A stretch of DNA of 11,225 nucleotides from Desulfurococcales archaeon (GCA_015521275.1 WAOJ01000146.1:1-11225); one strand, 5' to 3'. Shown: positions 1 through 7,027, counted from the first letter of the stretch. The notes: generated by a model from the letters alone, not told the origin. Program-made: numbers and translations.

Positions 1-992
1 GCATAAGCTATGGTGAAGGAGCTAAGGATACTGCAGTTTGTGGGAAGTACTTGGCAGTTACAACTGACCATCGCCTCTACCTCTACGACTTGAGCGATCC
101 AGAGAATCCAAAAGAGATTTGGAAAGTTGGAGGATTTAATCTTGCTTGGCAAGTGGCCTTTAGCCCGGATTGTAAGTACATAGCGGTTGCTGATTGGGTT
201 GGACAAAAGCTGAAGGTCTATAGGATTGATGGGAAATTGGTGCTGGAGAAGGATTATGGAACTGGTGTTTCTGCTGTAGCTTGGTGGAAGGATAGGATAG
301 CTGTTGGGCTTTATGATGGAAGGATTTATGTGTATAGGGTTGAGGGGTATATGCTCCACCCTAATGTACTCACGATTGCGTCAACGCCAGTCACTACCGT
401 TACGTCTGTGTTCACTGTTACAAAAACAGTCACTCAATCCCTCGTAAGCCTTAGCGTTCTCACGACAACAGTCACAAAAACCGTTACGTCAACCATCACA
501 ACTACTATAACCAATTGTACAGCATTAAAGATAGCTCCAGCGAGGAGGACAGAATATCAAGGAACTATAAACGGGCTCTCCTCGCCTTTGGTATCGCCGT
601 TCAAGGAGCTGATAAAGATCTATGACGAAGTATCCAAAAGCTCCGGCTACAAAGCGATGCTGCTCAAGAAGCCATTCCAGAATAACATAATATACTTGGC
701 AACGCTAACTCAGTTCAATGACTTATACAACCGTTTCATAGCTTTGAAATATGACCTCGAGATGTCTATTAAGGAGTTCAATGTTCTCCTCAAGAGTAAA
801 CTGAACTTCTCCAACGTGTACAAGATGATGAACTTGGTTCAGCGGGCAAAAGTTGACTTGGCCTTATTAAACAGTACATTCAACCAGATGAAGCACATAG
901 TACTAAAGATGAAAAAGAATATGCCGTCAGTTAGCTGTAATACGACCAAAGCAATTGGGATTGTCGAGGGAATATTAAACGCACAAAAATAA
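1..992 (+). CDS. Probable cell-surface protein: beta-propeller, Thr-rich stalk and helical C-terminal part (5' end outside window)
   Basis: The reading frame is open from base 3, so the gene begins upstream; the TTG at 51 is an internal codon inside a propeller blade, not a convincing start. About 329 residues are visible. The first ~115 carry at least three WD40/quinoprotein-like blades with the pattern (Y/I)(L/I)AV...(L/I)Y(L/V)Y, for example KYLAVTTDHRLYLYDL, KYIAVADWVGQKLKVYRI and RIAVGLYDGRIYVYRV. A Thr/Val-rich stalk follows (nt 390-512), then ~160 residues of mostly helical, Asn-rich sequence with several N-glycosylation sequons (NCT, NFS, NST, NTT). Such stalks are typical of secreted or S-layer-associated crenarchaeal proteins, so an extracellular location is inferred. 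No transmembrane anchor is seen before the TAA stop. The gene is more AT-rich than the ribosomal region. Its function is unknown. The frame may continue into 1001-1192 by a one-base shift. Confidence 0.8.
   Translation, partial: ISYGEGAKDTAVCGKYLAVTTDHRLYLYDLSDPENPKEIWKVGGFNLAWQVAFSPDCKYIAVADWVGQKLKVYRIDGKLVLEKDYGTGVSAVAWWKDRIAVGLYDGRIYVYRVEGYMLHPNVLTIASTPVTTVTSVFTVTKTVTQSLVSLSVLTTTVTKTVTSTITTTITNCTALKIAPARRTEYQGTINGLSSPLVSPFKELIKIYDEVSKSSGYKAMLLKKPFQNNIIYLATLTQFNDLYNRFIALKYDLEMSIKEFNVLLKSKLNFSNVYKMMNLVQRAKVDLALLNSTFNQMKHIVLKMKKNMPSVSCNTTKAIGIVEGILNAQK
390..512 (+). other. Thr/Val-rich low-complexity stalk segment
   Basis: This stretch encodes about 41 residues dominated by Thr, Val and Ser, with recurring TVT and TKTVT units. 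It lies between the propeller blades and the helical part of the surface protein. The DNA has a short direct repeat: the 11-mer accgttacgtc occurs at 396-406 and 480-490. It probably forms an extended, possibly O-glycosylated spacer (inference from similar stalks in archaeal surface proteins). Confidence 0.6.
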
Positions 993-1000
993 TAGATATA

Positions 1001-1192
1001 GTGAAGTATAACGAAAAAGCTATGAAAATGGGTGGCTTAGATAAGATAGTTAAGTGCTTGTTCAAGGATTCAATGACCAAGACCATAAATACGTTTAATA
1101 AACTGTCAAACGAAATTGAAAAAGAACTGAAGGAGTATAAAGTTATCTTAAAGGAGTACGAAGAGAATGTGAGATTACTCGGCATTAGGTGA
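1001..1192 (+). CDS. Small coiled-coil ORF, possibly the frameshifted C-terminus of the preceding surface protein
   Basis: As a separate gene this would encode 63 residues from a GTG start, rich in Lys and Glu and predicted almost wholly helical (for example NEIEKELKEYKVILKEYEEN). No ribosome binding site precedes the GTG, and the frame is open well upstream of it, back to 941. The preceding gene ends at 992, inside a run of five A's (985-989) followed by TAATA. Adding one A, or a -1 slip there, would join the frames as AQKIIDIVKYNEK without any stop. It is therefore either the last ~68 residues of the surface protein, separated by a mutation, sequencing error or recoding, or a tiny independent coiled-coil protein. 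No known family is recognised. Confidence 0.5.
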   Translation: MKYNEKAMKMGGLDKIVKCLFKDSMTKTINTFNKLSNEIEKELKEYKVILKEYEENVRLLGIR

Positions 1193-1211
1193 GGAGGCCG
1201 TTCTTTGACGT

Positions 1212-1220
1212 CTTTTTAAT
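1212..1220 (+). promoter_or_regulatory. TATA-like element upstream of the sulfatase-like gene
   Basis: The sequence ctttttaat is centred about 27 bases before the GTG at 1243, the usual spacing for an archaeal TATA box driving a leaderless transcript. No ribosome binding site is seen before the GTG, which agrees with leaderless initiation. The assignment rests on position and composition only. Confidence 0.35.
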
Positions 1221-1242
1221 CACGCTCTAACGATCCCCGTCG

Positions 1243-2583
1243 GTGCACGTAGTGGCAGACAAGGTGCTACTGCTCGTAGGCGATTCTTTGAGAAACGACA
1301 CGCTGAGGAGCATTAAGGGCTTCAAAGACGTCAAACCGTTACTGCCGGCCTATCCTCAGACATCCGGAGCCACCTTTTCCCTCTCCTTCGGTCTTCACGC
1401 CTCTGAAGTGTTCTGGCCGGGCGAATATGATCCCTATGCTGAAATAATAGGAAACATTTCGCGTGATGTCGTGGACCCTACTTCGCTCTCCATTTTCTAC
1501 TTCTTTAGGAAAACTGCAGAAATCATGAGCGACTCTTCCGTAGCCTACGCGATGAGGAAGGCCGGGGTCAGACCGTTATTGTTAAGGCAAATAGGTGTGG
1601 CTTTTGGCGTCTCGGGCTTTGAGGAGGTCTCTCCGGGCAATAGATTGTTAAACAAGACAGTCGCTAAGGGCCTTCAAGCTCTGGCGAGGGCAATCAGGTT
1701 TAAAGATGAGCCATTTACTCAGTTGGTACTCTTCAATTACTTTATTAGAATGTTAGGACCGTTAGGGAAAGAGTTAGGAAAGGGAGTTCCGAACGTCCAC
1801 ATAGACTTCATAGGCGATAGTATGATTAAATTCTTCAAGAAGTTGGGTGAAGAAAATAAGAAGCTTTTCGTATACGCTCACTTGTTCACTCCACATGCAC
1901 CTTACATGTGCAGATTTATGTTAAACTTGAAATATACTGTAGCACATATGTTCTTGAGCTGGCTCTTCAGACCCTACAGTATAGATGAGGTCAAGTGGTG
2001 GTTCGATGAAAGGTGCAACCAGATAAGGGAAGCTATATTGAATAACGAGGTCCTAAAGGAAGCCTACAAGGAGTACTTGAGGTGCAACGAAGCCCTAGCG
2101 AGCTTTGCGGAAAGGTTAGTTGAGGAGTTAGTACCTGAGGGCTGGGCAATCATGATCACCGGCGACCATCCGGAGTTCTTCGGCGAGAGCTGCATGATAA
2201 GCCACCCTAGGGTCCCCCCTCTAGAGGAGGTAAGGGTTCCGTTCAGGGTGGCTGGAATGGAGAAGCCCGAAATAAATGCATATACTCAGATACCGGAGGT
2301 CGCAGCTAAGGAACTCGGAGTTGAATGGGAAGCCCCCTCGAAGGACGACGTAGTTTCATCTATAGTTACAATGGAGCCCAACTATATGGCAATAATGGTC
2401 GCTACTTACGAAAAGGACAAGGGACTGATCTACTTGTACGACAGCAAGGGGAAAGAGGTTTGGATAGGGGATGAGGGACTCAAGGATAAGATATTAGAGC
2501 ACTTAGATAACGCTAAGAAGTTGAGGAAAAAGTGGTTGTTGAAGCTAAGGATTAGGAACAAGGTGAGGAGGAGGACACAATGA
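1243..2583 (+). CDS. Alkaline-phosphatase-superfamily hydrolase, sulfatase-like
   Basis: The product is 446 residues from a GTG start. The N-terminus LLLVGDSLRNDTL resembles the first metal-binding segment of sulfatases and related phospho-transferases (Asp14). The expected nucleophile region is around residues 38-48 (PQTSGATFSLS), with Thr or Ser rather than the Cys of true arylsulfatases. FTPHAPYM (215-222) resembles the sulfatase HxPY-type motif, and ITGDHPEFFGE (305-315) supplies the late Asp-His metal pair. Together these support the PF00884-type fold. The substrate could be a sulfate ester, a phosphodiester or a phosphoglycerol/phosphoethanolamine group; the sequence does not decide. 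The C-terminus is strongly basic. There is no signal peptide or transmembrane segment, so it is probably cytoplasmic or held at the membrane by the next protein. Its stop overlaps the start of that small membrane protein, implying translational coupling. Confidence 0.75.
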   Translation: MHVVADKVLLLVGDSLRNDTLRSIKGFKDVKPLLPAYPQTSGATFSLSFGLHASEVFWPGEYDPYAEIIGNISRDVVDPTSLSIFYFFRKTAEIMSDSSVAYAMRKAGVRPLLLRQIGVAFGVSGFEEVSPGNRLLNKTVAKGLQALARAIRFKDEPFTQLVLFNYFIRMLGPLGKELGKGVPNVHIDFIGDSMIKFFKKLGEENKKLFVYAHLFTPHAPYMCRFMLNLKYTVAHMFLSWLFRPYSIDEVKWWFDERCNQIREAILNNEVLKEAYKEYLRCNEALASFAERLVEELVPEGWAIMITGDHPEFFGESCMISHPRVPPLEEVRVPFRVAGMEKPEINAYTQIPEVAAKELGVEWEAPSKDDVVSSIVTMEPNYMAIMVATYEKDKGLIYLYDSKGKEVWIGDEGLKDKILEHLDNAKKLRKKWLLKLRIRNKVRRRTQ

Positions 2584-2717
2584 TGAAGATTATATGCTAC
2601 ATAATCTTGGGCATCATACTCGTATACCTAGCAGTGATCACGTATAGCATTATCACGTTTAAAGAAGGCGTGAAGCTGGGGAGAAAGCTCGTGAAGGAAC
2701 TCTTGGGCGAAAAATGA
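2580..2717 (+). CDS. Tiny single-pass membrane protein (45 aa) coupled to the sulfatase-like gene
   Basis: An ATG at 2580 overlaps the stop of the preceding gene in an ATGA arrangement, with a purine-rich ribosome binding stretch (gaggaggac) just before it. The product is 45 residues. Residues 4-26 form one hydrophobic helix (IICYIILGIILVYLAVITYS), followed by a short basic amphipathic tail (KLGRKLVKELLGEK). No family is recognised. The overlap and the clean hydrophobic helix argue that it is real despite its size. A plausible role is membrane tethering or regulation of the sulfatase-like protein, whose basic tail lacks an anchor; that is inference. A TTTAAA within it (2658-2663) could be a promoter element for rpl3, but this is weak. 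Confidence 0.65.
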   Translation: MMKIICYIILGIILVYLAVITYSIITFKEGVKLGRKLVKELLGEK

Positions 2718-2766
2718 AACGATTCCTTCAAAAGGGTCAGTCGTCGAGCCCACCGGGGAGCGAAGA

Positions 2767-3843
2767 ATGGGAGCACGAAAGAAAGAGGCCCCGCGTAGGG
2801 GCACAGCGGGGCTCAGGCCTAGGAAGAGGGCCACTAGCTTAGTTCCCAGAGTTAGGGGCTGGCCCAAGGTGGACGTAGCAAAGCCCTTAGCGTTCTTGGG
2901 CTACAAGGTAGGCATGACCCACGTGCTGATGGTAGATGACAGGGAGCACGTGGACACCGCTGGGCAAGAGATATTCGTTCCGGTCACTGTAATAGAGACA
3001 CCTCCTATGGTCGCTTTAGGCGTGAGGGTTTACGGTTATGATCCGAACAGGGGGAGGTATGCCATAACCGAGGTCTGGAGGGACCCGAGCGAGGCCATAA
3101 AGTCTCAGTTCGGCGAAGAGGTTCTGAGGAAGTATTTGCTAGGCATGAGCAAGAGGCTCCCCCACATGGTTGAGCCCCTGGGCCCGAACAAGGGATTTGA
3201 GTTCAAAGTGCCTCAAAAGGAGTTGGACGTCGATGTAGAGAAGGTAGTGGACGTGGGCTTGATAATGTCTTCCATCCCCTTCTTGGCCGGAGGAGTTAGC
3301 AAGAAGGCCCCGGATATACTCGAAGTAAAGGTAGGAGGCAACCCAGCCGATGCGTTAGAGTATGCGAAGAACAAGGTAGGTAACTTGGTTGACGTGGAGG
3401 AGGTCATTGAGGCGGGGAAGTTCGTAGATATAATAGGAGTTACCAAGGGCAAGGGCTTCCAAGGAGTTATAAAGAGGTTCGGTGTGAAGGAGCTACCAAA
3501 GTGGCACAAGCACAGGAAGGGCTCTAGGAGAGTGGGAGCTAGGAGCTGGGGCAAGGGAACTTCAAGCTACGTCCCTCAGCCGGGTCAAATGGGCTACCAC
3601 CGCAGGACCGAGTACAACAAGAGGGTATTGATGATAAGTGACGACCCCAGCAAGATAAACGTTAAAGGCGGATGGCTCCACTACGGCTTGGTGAAGAGCA
3701 AATACGTGGTGCTCGCGGGAAGCGTGTTCGGGCCCCCCAAGAGGCCCATAATATTGAGGCTCCCCGTGAGGCCCCCGAGCTGGGAGCCGCCCGGACCTCC
3801 CCCGATCAATTACATCAGCCTCTCCTCAAAGCAAGGTAACTGA
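2767..3843 (+). CDS. rpl3: 50S ribosomal protein L3 (uL3), archaeal type
   Basis: The product is 358 residues and is the core large-subunit protein uL3, which binds 23S rRNA near the peptidyl transferase centre. Diagnostic parts are the basic N-terminal arm, GYKVGMTHV (45-53), GVTKGKGFQGVIKRFG (224-239), the KWHKHRKGSRRVGARS loop (245-260) that approaches the catalytic centre, and QPGQMGYHRRTEYNKR (271-286). The length fits archaeal L3, which is much longer than bacterial L3. The ATG at 2767 is preceded by a GGGGAG purine stretch at 2755-2760, and the basic N-terminus MGARKKEAPRRG matches the family. It is the first gene of an S10-operon fragment, 11 bases before rpl4. The Pro-rich C-terminal tail (PPSWEPPGPPP) is slightly unusual. 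No defects are seen. Confidence 0.97.
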   Translation: MGARKKEAPRRGTAGLRPRKRATSLVPRVRGWPKVDVAKPLAFLGYKVGMTHVLMVDDREHVDTAGQEIFVPVTVIETPPMVALGVRVYGYDPNRGRYAITEVWRDPSEAIKSQFGEEVLRKYLLGMSKRLPHMVEPLGPNKGFEFKVPQKELDVDVEKVVDVGLIMSSIPFLAGGVSKKAPDILEVKVGGNPADALEYAKNKVGNLVDVEEVIEAGKFVDIIGVTKGKGFQGVIKRFGVKELPKWHKHRKGSRRVGARSWGKGTSSYVPQPGQMGYHRRTEYNKRVLMISDDPSKINVKGGWLHYGLVKSKYVVLAGSVFGPPKRPIILRLPVRPPSWEPPGPPPINYISLSSKQGN

Positions 3844-3851
3844 GGTGGTGA
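3841..3851 (+). promoter_or_regulatory. Strong ribosome binding site for rpl4
   Basis: TGAGGTGGTGA begins exactly at the rpl3 stop codon and ends three bases before the rpl4 ATG. It supports the ATG at 3855 over the GTG at 3930, which has no properly spaced site, and so keeps the N-terminal extension of L4. Confidence 0.6.
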
Positions 3852-3854
3852 GTT

Positions 3855-4685
3855 ATGGAGAAGCAGTGGTTGGGTAACTTGTGGTTCCAAGCTAGGGTGT
3901 TCCAACTCATAGAGGATACCAAGAGGGGAGTGTACAACCTGAACGGAGAGAAGGTAGGAGAAGTAGAGTTGCCGAGGGTCTTCAGCCTACCCGTCAGAGA
4001 AGACCTAATAAGGAGGGCCTTCTTGAGCGCCTTCACCGCAAGGCTCCAGCCCAAGGGAAGGGACCCGATGGCCGGCAAGAGGACCACCGCTGAGAGCTTG
4101 GGGCCCGGAAGGGGCTTAGCTAGGATACCAAGGATAAAGGGGACTGCAAGAGGAGCCTTCGTTAACAGCACTAGGGGAGGTCACCTAGCCTTCCCTCCCA
4201 GACCTGACAAGAAGATACACGAGGAGATAAACAAGAAGGAGAGGCTCTTAGCGATAATGAGCGCCTTGGCCGCAACCGCCAAGAAGGAGTTCGTGGAGAG
4301 GAGAGGCCATGAAATATCCAACGTCAAGGAGTTCCCCCTAATAGTGGTGGACGAGTTGGAAAACGTAAACAGCGCAAAGCAGTTGAGAGAAGTGTTCGAG
4401 AAGTTGGGAGTCTGGGACGACGTGGAGAGGGCCTCCCAGTGGAGGCAGAGGAGCACCAAGGGCAAGATGAGGGGAAGGAGGTACAAGAAGAGGGTAGGAC
4501 CCTTAATAATAGTGAGCAGCGAGGAGGCTAAGGTTAGGAACGCCGCCGGCGCCTTCCCGGGAACGGACGTAGTGGCCGTAAATCTGCTGAGCGTTAAGCA
4601 CTTAGCTCCGGGAGGCGTTCCGGGCAGGCTGACCATTATAACCCAGAAGGCCTTGGAGGAGATAGGGAGGAGGTTCTCACCATGA
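3855..4685 (+). CDS. rpl4: 50S ribosomal protein L4 (uL4), archaeal type
   Basis: The product is 276 residues of uL4, which lines the exit tunnel through its long loop. Family marks are [19 protein letters not shown] (26-44), [14 protein letters not shown] (47-60), the basic loop around [19 protein letters not shown] (83-101), the archaeal [14 protein letters not shown] (108-121), and a C-terminal globular part with [10 protein letters not shown] (161-170) and [16 protein letters not shown] (244-259). About 24 residues precede the usual first strand. The ribosome binding site favours this longer form, and other crenarchaeal L4 proteins also have N-terminal additions. It lies between rpl3 and rpl23, overlapping rpl23 by four bases (ATGA at 4682), so the three are surely co-transcribed. 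Confidence 0.97.
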   Translation: MEKQWLGNLWFQARVFQLIEDTKRGVYNLNGEKVGEVELPRVFSLPVREDLIRRAFLSAFTARLQPKGRDPMAGKRTTAESLGPGRGLARIPRIKGTARGAFVNSTRGGHLAFPPRPDKKIHEEINKKERLLAIMSALAATAKKEFVERRGHEISNVKEFPLIVVDELENVNSAKQLREVFEKLGVWDDVERASQWRQRSTKGKMRGRRYKKRVGPLIIVSSEEAKVRNAAGAFPGTDVVAVNLLSVKHLAPGGVPGRLTIITQKALEEIGRRFSP

Positions 4686-4945
4686 GGGCTCCGGAAGACG
4701 TAATTATAAGGCCCCTACACACCGAGAAGGCAGTAATGCTAATGGAGAAGTACAACACCTTGACCTTCATAGTAAGAAGGGACGCCACCAAGCCAGAAAT
4801 AAAGCACGCTGTGGAGAAGCTCTACGACGTTAAAGTGGTGAAGGTGAACACCCTCATAACGTCCAAGGGAGAAAAGAAGGCCTACGTGAAGCTCGCGCCG
4901 GAGTACGAGGCGACGAAGATAGCGAGCCAAATAGGGCTCATATAA
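4682..4945 (+). CDS. rpl23: 50S ribosomal protein L23 (uL23)
   Basis: The product is 87 residues, normal for archaeal L23. It binds 23S rRNA at the tunnel exit, where signal recognition particle and chaperones dock. Family marks are [20 protein letters not shown] (10-29), [19 protein letters not shown] (34-52) and the [20 protein letters not shown] strand pair (54-73). The start is fixed by the ATGA overlap with rpl4 and the purine-rich stretch inside the rpl4 end (gggaggagg). In most archaea rpl2 follows directly; here the operon ends and the opposite-strand gene stops five bases later. A T-rich terminator lies immediately after the stop codon. Confidence 0.97.
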   Translation: MRAPEDVIIRPLHTEKAVMLMEKYNTLTFIVRRDATKPEIKHAVEKLYDVKVVKVNTLITSKGEKKAYVKLAPEYEATKIASQIGLI

Positions 4946-4955
4946 GGTTTTTATT
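4946..4955 (+). terminator. Oligo-T terminator of the rpl3-rpl4-rpl23 operon
   Basis: GGTTTTTATT follows the rpl23 stop codon immediately. Archaeal polymerase terminates at such T-runs without needing a hairpin. The same ten bases follow the pstS stop on the other strand (9634-9625). Here it overlaps the last codon of the convergent gene. Confidence 0.5.
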
Positions 4956-5151
4956 CAACGTATCCGAGCTTCCTCAACCTCTCCTTTATCTCCTCGACTT
5001 CCTTCTCGTCCACGTTAACGTCGTAAGCGCTTATAGCCTCTTCAATTAGGAACTTCAAGAATTCTTCCACGCTCGAGTAGCCCGACTCCTCGGCCACCTT
5101 GAGGAGCTTTGCCATGGTTACGTCATCCAGCTCGAGGGTTAACTTAGCCAT
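4951..5151 (-). CDS. Ribbon-helix-helix (CopG/Arc-like) small protein, distal end of the sulfate-activation operon
   Basis: The product is 66 residues from an ATG preceded by a GGAGGCG site. The N-terminal half fits a ribbon-helix-helix DNA-binding fold: strand AKLTLELDD, helix VTMAKLLKVAEES, helix SVEEFLKFLIEEAIS. An acidic linker leads to the helical tail EEIKERLRKLGYVE. It overlaps the APS kinase stop by eight bases, so it is the last gene of that operon. Its tail is nearly the same, in protein and DNA, as that of the small protein at the other end of the operon (8190-8399). A role as an autoregulator or as a protein-interaction partner of the operon enzymes is possible. The exact target is unknown, and an antitoxin role is less likely because no toxin gene is adjacent. 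Confidence 0.75.
   Translation of the reverse strand: MAKLTLELDDVTMAKLLKVAEESGYSSVEEFLKFLIEEAISAYDVNVDEKEVEEIKERLRKLGYVE
4960..4992. repeat. 33-bp direct repeat, copy 1 (tail of distal RHH gene)
   Basis: This segment matches 8196-8228 in the same orientation at 31 of 33 positions, with the last 22 bases identical. Both copies encode the C-terminal IKERLR(K/R)LGY tail of a ribbon-helix-helix protein. They lie about 3.2 kb apart, one at each end of the operon. Confidence 0.8.
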
Positions 5152-5701
5152 GCTCGCCTCCCCCGACCTTCTCCAGGATGAAGTCTAAAAGCTTCTTAGC
5201 GCTCTCTTCCACGCTCTCCTCTTCTGTATTTATTAACAAGTCCGGGTTCTCCGGCTCTTCGTAGGGGTCGCTTATTCCAGTGAAGTTCTTTATTTCACCC
5301 TTCAAGGCCTTCTTGTACAAGCCCTTCGGATCCCTCTTCATCACCTCTTCGAGGGAAGCCTTCACATAAATCTCGTAGAAGGGCACCTCCTCGGAAATTA
5401 TTTTCCTAACCTCCTCCCTCACGTCCCTATAGGGAGATACAAAGGAGCAGAGCGTTATTACTCCGTTCCTAGCCAAGAGCCTAGCTATCCAAGCCACCCT
5501 CCTCAAGTGTCGTGCTCTCTCTTCCTTTGTAAAGCCCGCTTCGGGATTTATGGTCTTCCTGACCCAGTCCCCGTCGAGCACTTCGACCTTATAACCCATC
5601 TTCTTCAGTTCCTCGGAAACTTTCTTGGCTAAGGTTGTTTTCCCCGAACCGGGCAGGCCGGTGAGCCAGAAGACTGGGGCCTTGTCAAGGCACTTCTCCA
5701 T
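5144..5701 (-). CDS. cysC: Adenylylsulfate (APS) kinase
   Basis: It phosphorylates APS at the 3' position with ATP to make PAPS, in the cytoplasm, directly after ATP sulfurylase. The product is 185 residues, typical for CysC. Visible marks are the P-loop GLPGSGKT (15-22), LDGDWVRKTI (42-51), FTKEERARHLRRVAWIARLL (57-76), CSFVSPYRDVREEVR (85-99, with the conserved Ser before Pro-Tyr-Arg), DPKGLYKKALKGEIKNFTGI (124-143) and the final YEEPENPDLLINT (147-159). I use the ATG at 5701; a TTG lies one codon upstream. An AGGGGGTTGAT stretch precedes it. The start overlaps the end of the phosphodiesterase gene by 17 bases, and the stop overlaps the distal RHH gene by eight, showing tight coupling. Confidence 0.95.
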   Translation of the reverse strand: MEKCLDKAPVFWLTGLPGSGKTTLAKKVSEELKKMGYKVEVLDGDWVRKTINPEAGFTKEERARHLRRVAWIARLLARNGVITLCSFVSPYRDVREEVRKIISEEVPFYEIYVKASLEEVMKRDPKGLYKKALKGEIKNFTGISDPYEEPENPDLLINTEEESVEESAKKLLDFILEKVGGGEHG

Positions 5702-7022
5702 CAATCAACCCCCTAAGGACTTCTGAGACCTCGTGGGCTTCAATAATTCCCTTGTAGCCACTCGTCCTCCCCTCCGGATCGTATACGCTCAGTATTCCAT
5801 ACCAATCGTGAACCGCGTCGTCGGCGCCCTTGTCGTTTCTATCGAGATAAAGCGTATTCCAGCCCACCGTTCCGACTGGCCTCCAGTTCAAGTCGTCCAA
5901 GTAAACCATTAGGTCTGGGGGGTCGCCCTTCACCTCTGGGTAAAGCTCCTCAGGCTTGTAGACCTCGTTCTTCCAAGCCTCTCCCTCAGGACCCTTAATC
6001 TTTAACATTTCCTTCCTCAAGTCTTCTCTCAACGCTTCGTAGTCCTTTTCCTCGACTATTCCGTATTTCTCCCTACCCTTCAAGTTTATGAAGACCCTGG
6101 AGTAGTAGCCTCCCCAAGCCCAAGCGTAAGTCTTGTTCCAGTCTATCATGTCTTCCTTTAGGTCCTCGCCTTCCTTGGGCTCCCTCTTTAAAGCCAGGAA
6201 GCCCTTTTCCTTTAGCCACTCATTTATTACAAATGCTCCTCTCATCGGCTTTATTCCGTGATCGCTCAAGAATACTATTATACTATCCTTCAAGGGACCT
6301 TCTATCATCTCGGCGAACCACTCGTCAACCATCCTGTAGACCTCCGGAATAACGTTAAGTTCCTCGTTCTCCTCGTACTTAGGGTGGTCCTTGTCGAAGT
6401 ACCTTAAGAAGGCGTGATGAGCCCTGTCTATGCCTATTTCCACGTATATGAAGAAGTCCCACTTCTTCGTATTAGCCAGATACTTGACTATTTTCAAGTG
6501 GTTATCGACCATCTCTAATAGTTCTCTCTTCACTCTGGGCTTGTCGTCGCTCCTATAGGTTATGTCGAATATGGGCTTGAGACCCCTCCTTTCCAGTTCA
6601 ATCCTCAGCGTGGGAGGGTATGCCCAGTTCGTAGCAGTGGAAGGGGTGGTGAAGTCCGTGACCAAGTAGCCGTAAACGGGCTTTGGGGGATAGGTTGGAG
6701 GTACCCCGAAGAGGGCACTCCTCTTCCCCTTTTCGGCAGCATAATCCCACACAGCCTTCTCCTTTATGTACCTTGAGTTTACTATGTAGTAGTCGAAGGA
6801 GCCGGGCTTCCTATGCCTAAAGCCGTAAACGCCCAGCTCCCCAGGGGTCTTGCCAGTGAACATGACCATCCAAGCGGGTATGGTTATTGGTGGATAGCAG
6901 CTCCTCATCTTCCACTTGCTTGCCTCATCCAAGTACTTACTTATGTTTGGGAAGTACTTCTTGCCTTCCTCGTAGAAGTACTTGGGGGGCATTGAATCTA
7001 AACCCAATACGAAGACCTTCAT
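5685..7022 (-). CDS. Type I phosphodiesterase / nucleotide pyrophosphatase-like enzyme, embedded in the sulfate-activation operon
   Basis: The product is 445 residues of the alkaline phosphatase superfamily (PF01663-like). All expected active-site elements are present: Asp9 in VFVLGLDS, the nucleophile Thr47 in YPPITIPAW, Asp199 and His203 in IDRAHHAF, Asp254-His255 in LSDHG, and His405 in AVHDWYG. It is therefore a predicted two-metal hydrolase. There is no signal peptide, so it is cytoplasmic. The position between ATP sulfurylase and APS kinase, overlapping both neighbours' expression signals, suggests a substrate such as APS, PAPS or PAP, or a sulfated or phosphorylated product; this is inference. 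I chose the ATG at 7022 because the TGAGGTGA ribosome binding site sits five bases before it; the GTG at 7031 lies inside that site. The same superfamily appears at 1243-2583, but the two differ strongly in motifs. Confidence 0.85.
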   Translation of the reverse strand: MKVFVLGLDSMPPKYFYEEGKKYFPNISKYLDEASKWKMRSCYPPITIPAWMVMFTGKTPGELGVYGFRHRKPGSFDYYIVNSRYIKEKAVWDYAAEKGKRSALFGVPPTYPPKPVYGYLVTDFTTPSTATNWAYPPTLRIELERRGLKPIFDITYRSDDKPRVKRELLEMVDNHLKIVKYLANTKKWDFFIYVEIGIDRAHHAFLRYFDKDHPKYEENEELNVIPEVYRMVDEWFAEMIEGPLKDSIIVFLSDHGIKPMRGAFVINEWLKEKGFLALKREPKEGEDLKEDMIDWNKTYAWAWGGYYSRVFINLKGREKYGIVEEKDYEALREDLRKEMLKIKGPEGEAWKNEVYKPEELYPEVKGDPPDLMVYLDDLNWRPVGTVGWNTLYLDRNDKGADDAVHDWYGILSVYDPEGRTSGYKGIIEAHEVSEVLRGLIDGEVP

Positions 7023-7027
7023 GTCGT

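Noticed and set aside
390-512. CRISPR-like or tandem DNA repeat
   Set aside because: The similarity comes from repeated Thr/Val codons. Only one 11-base direct repeat is present, with no regular spacing.
3213-4636. Long open frames on the minus strand across rpl3 and rpl4 (113, 118 and 151 residues)
   Set aside because: They mirror strongly supported ribosomal genes, are Ser/Thr/Leu/Pro-rich with no motifs, and lack ribosome binding sites. They are by-products of the codon bias of the real genes.
3930-4685. Shorter rpl4 start at the GTG near the conserved [11 protein letters not shown] segment
   Set aside because: The strong TGAGGTGGTGA site sits before the ATG at 3855, while purines directly abut the GTG with no spacing.
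4951-5151. Antitoxin half of a toxin-antitoxin pair
   Set aside because: The ribbon-helix-helix fold would fit, but neither neighbour is a toxin (RelE, PIN or similar), and the gene overlaps the APS kinase within a metabolic operon.
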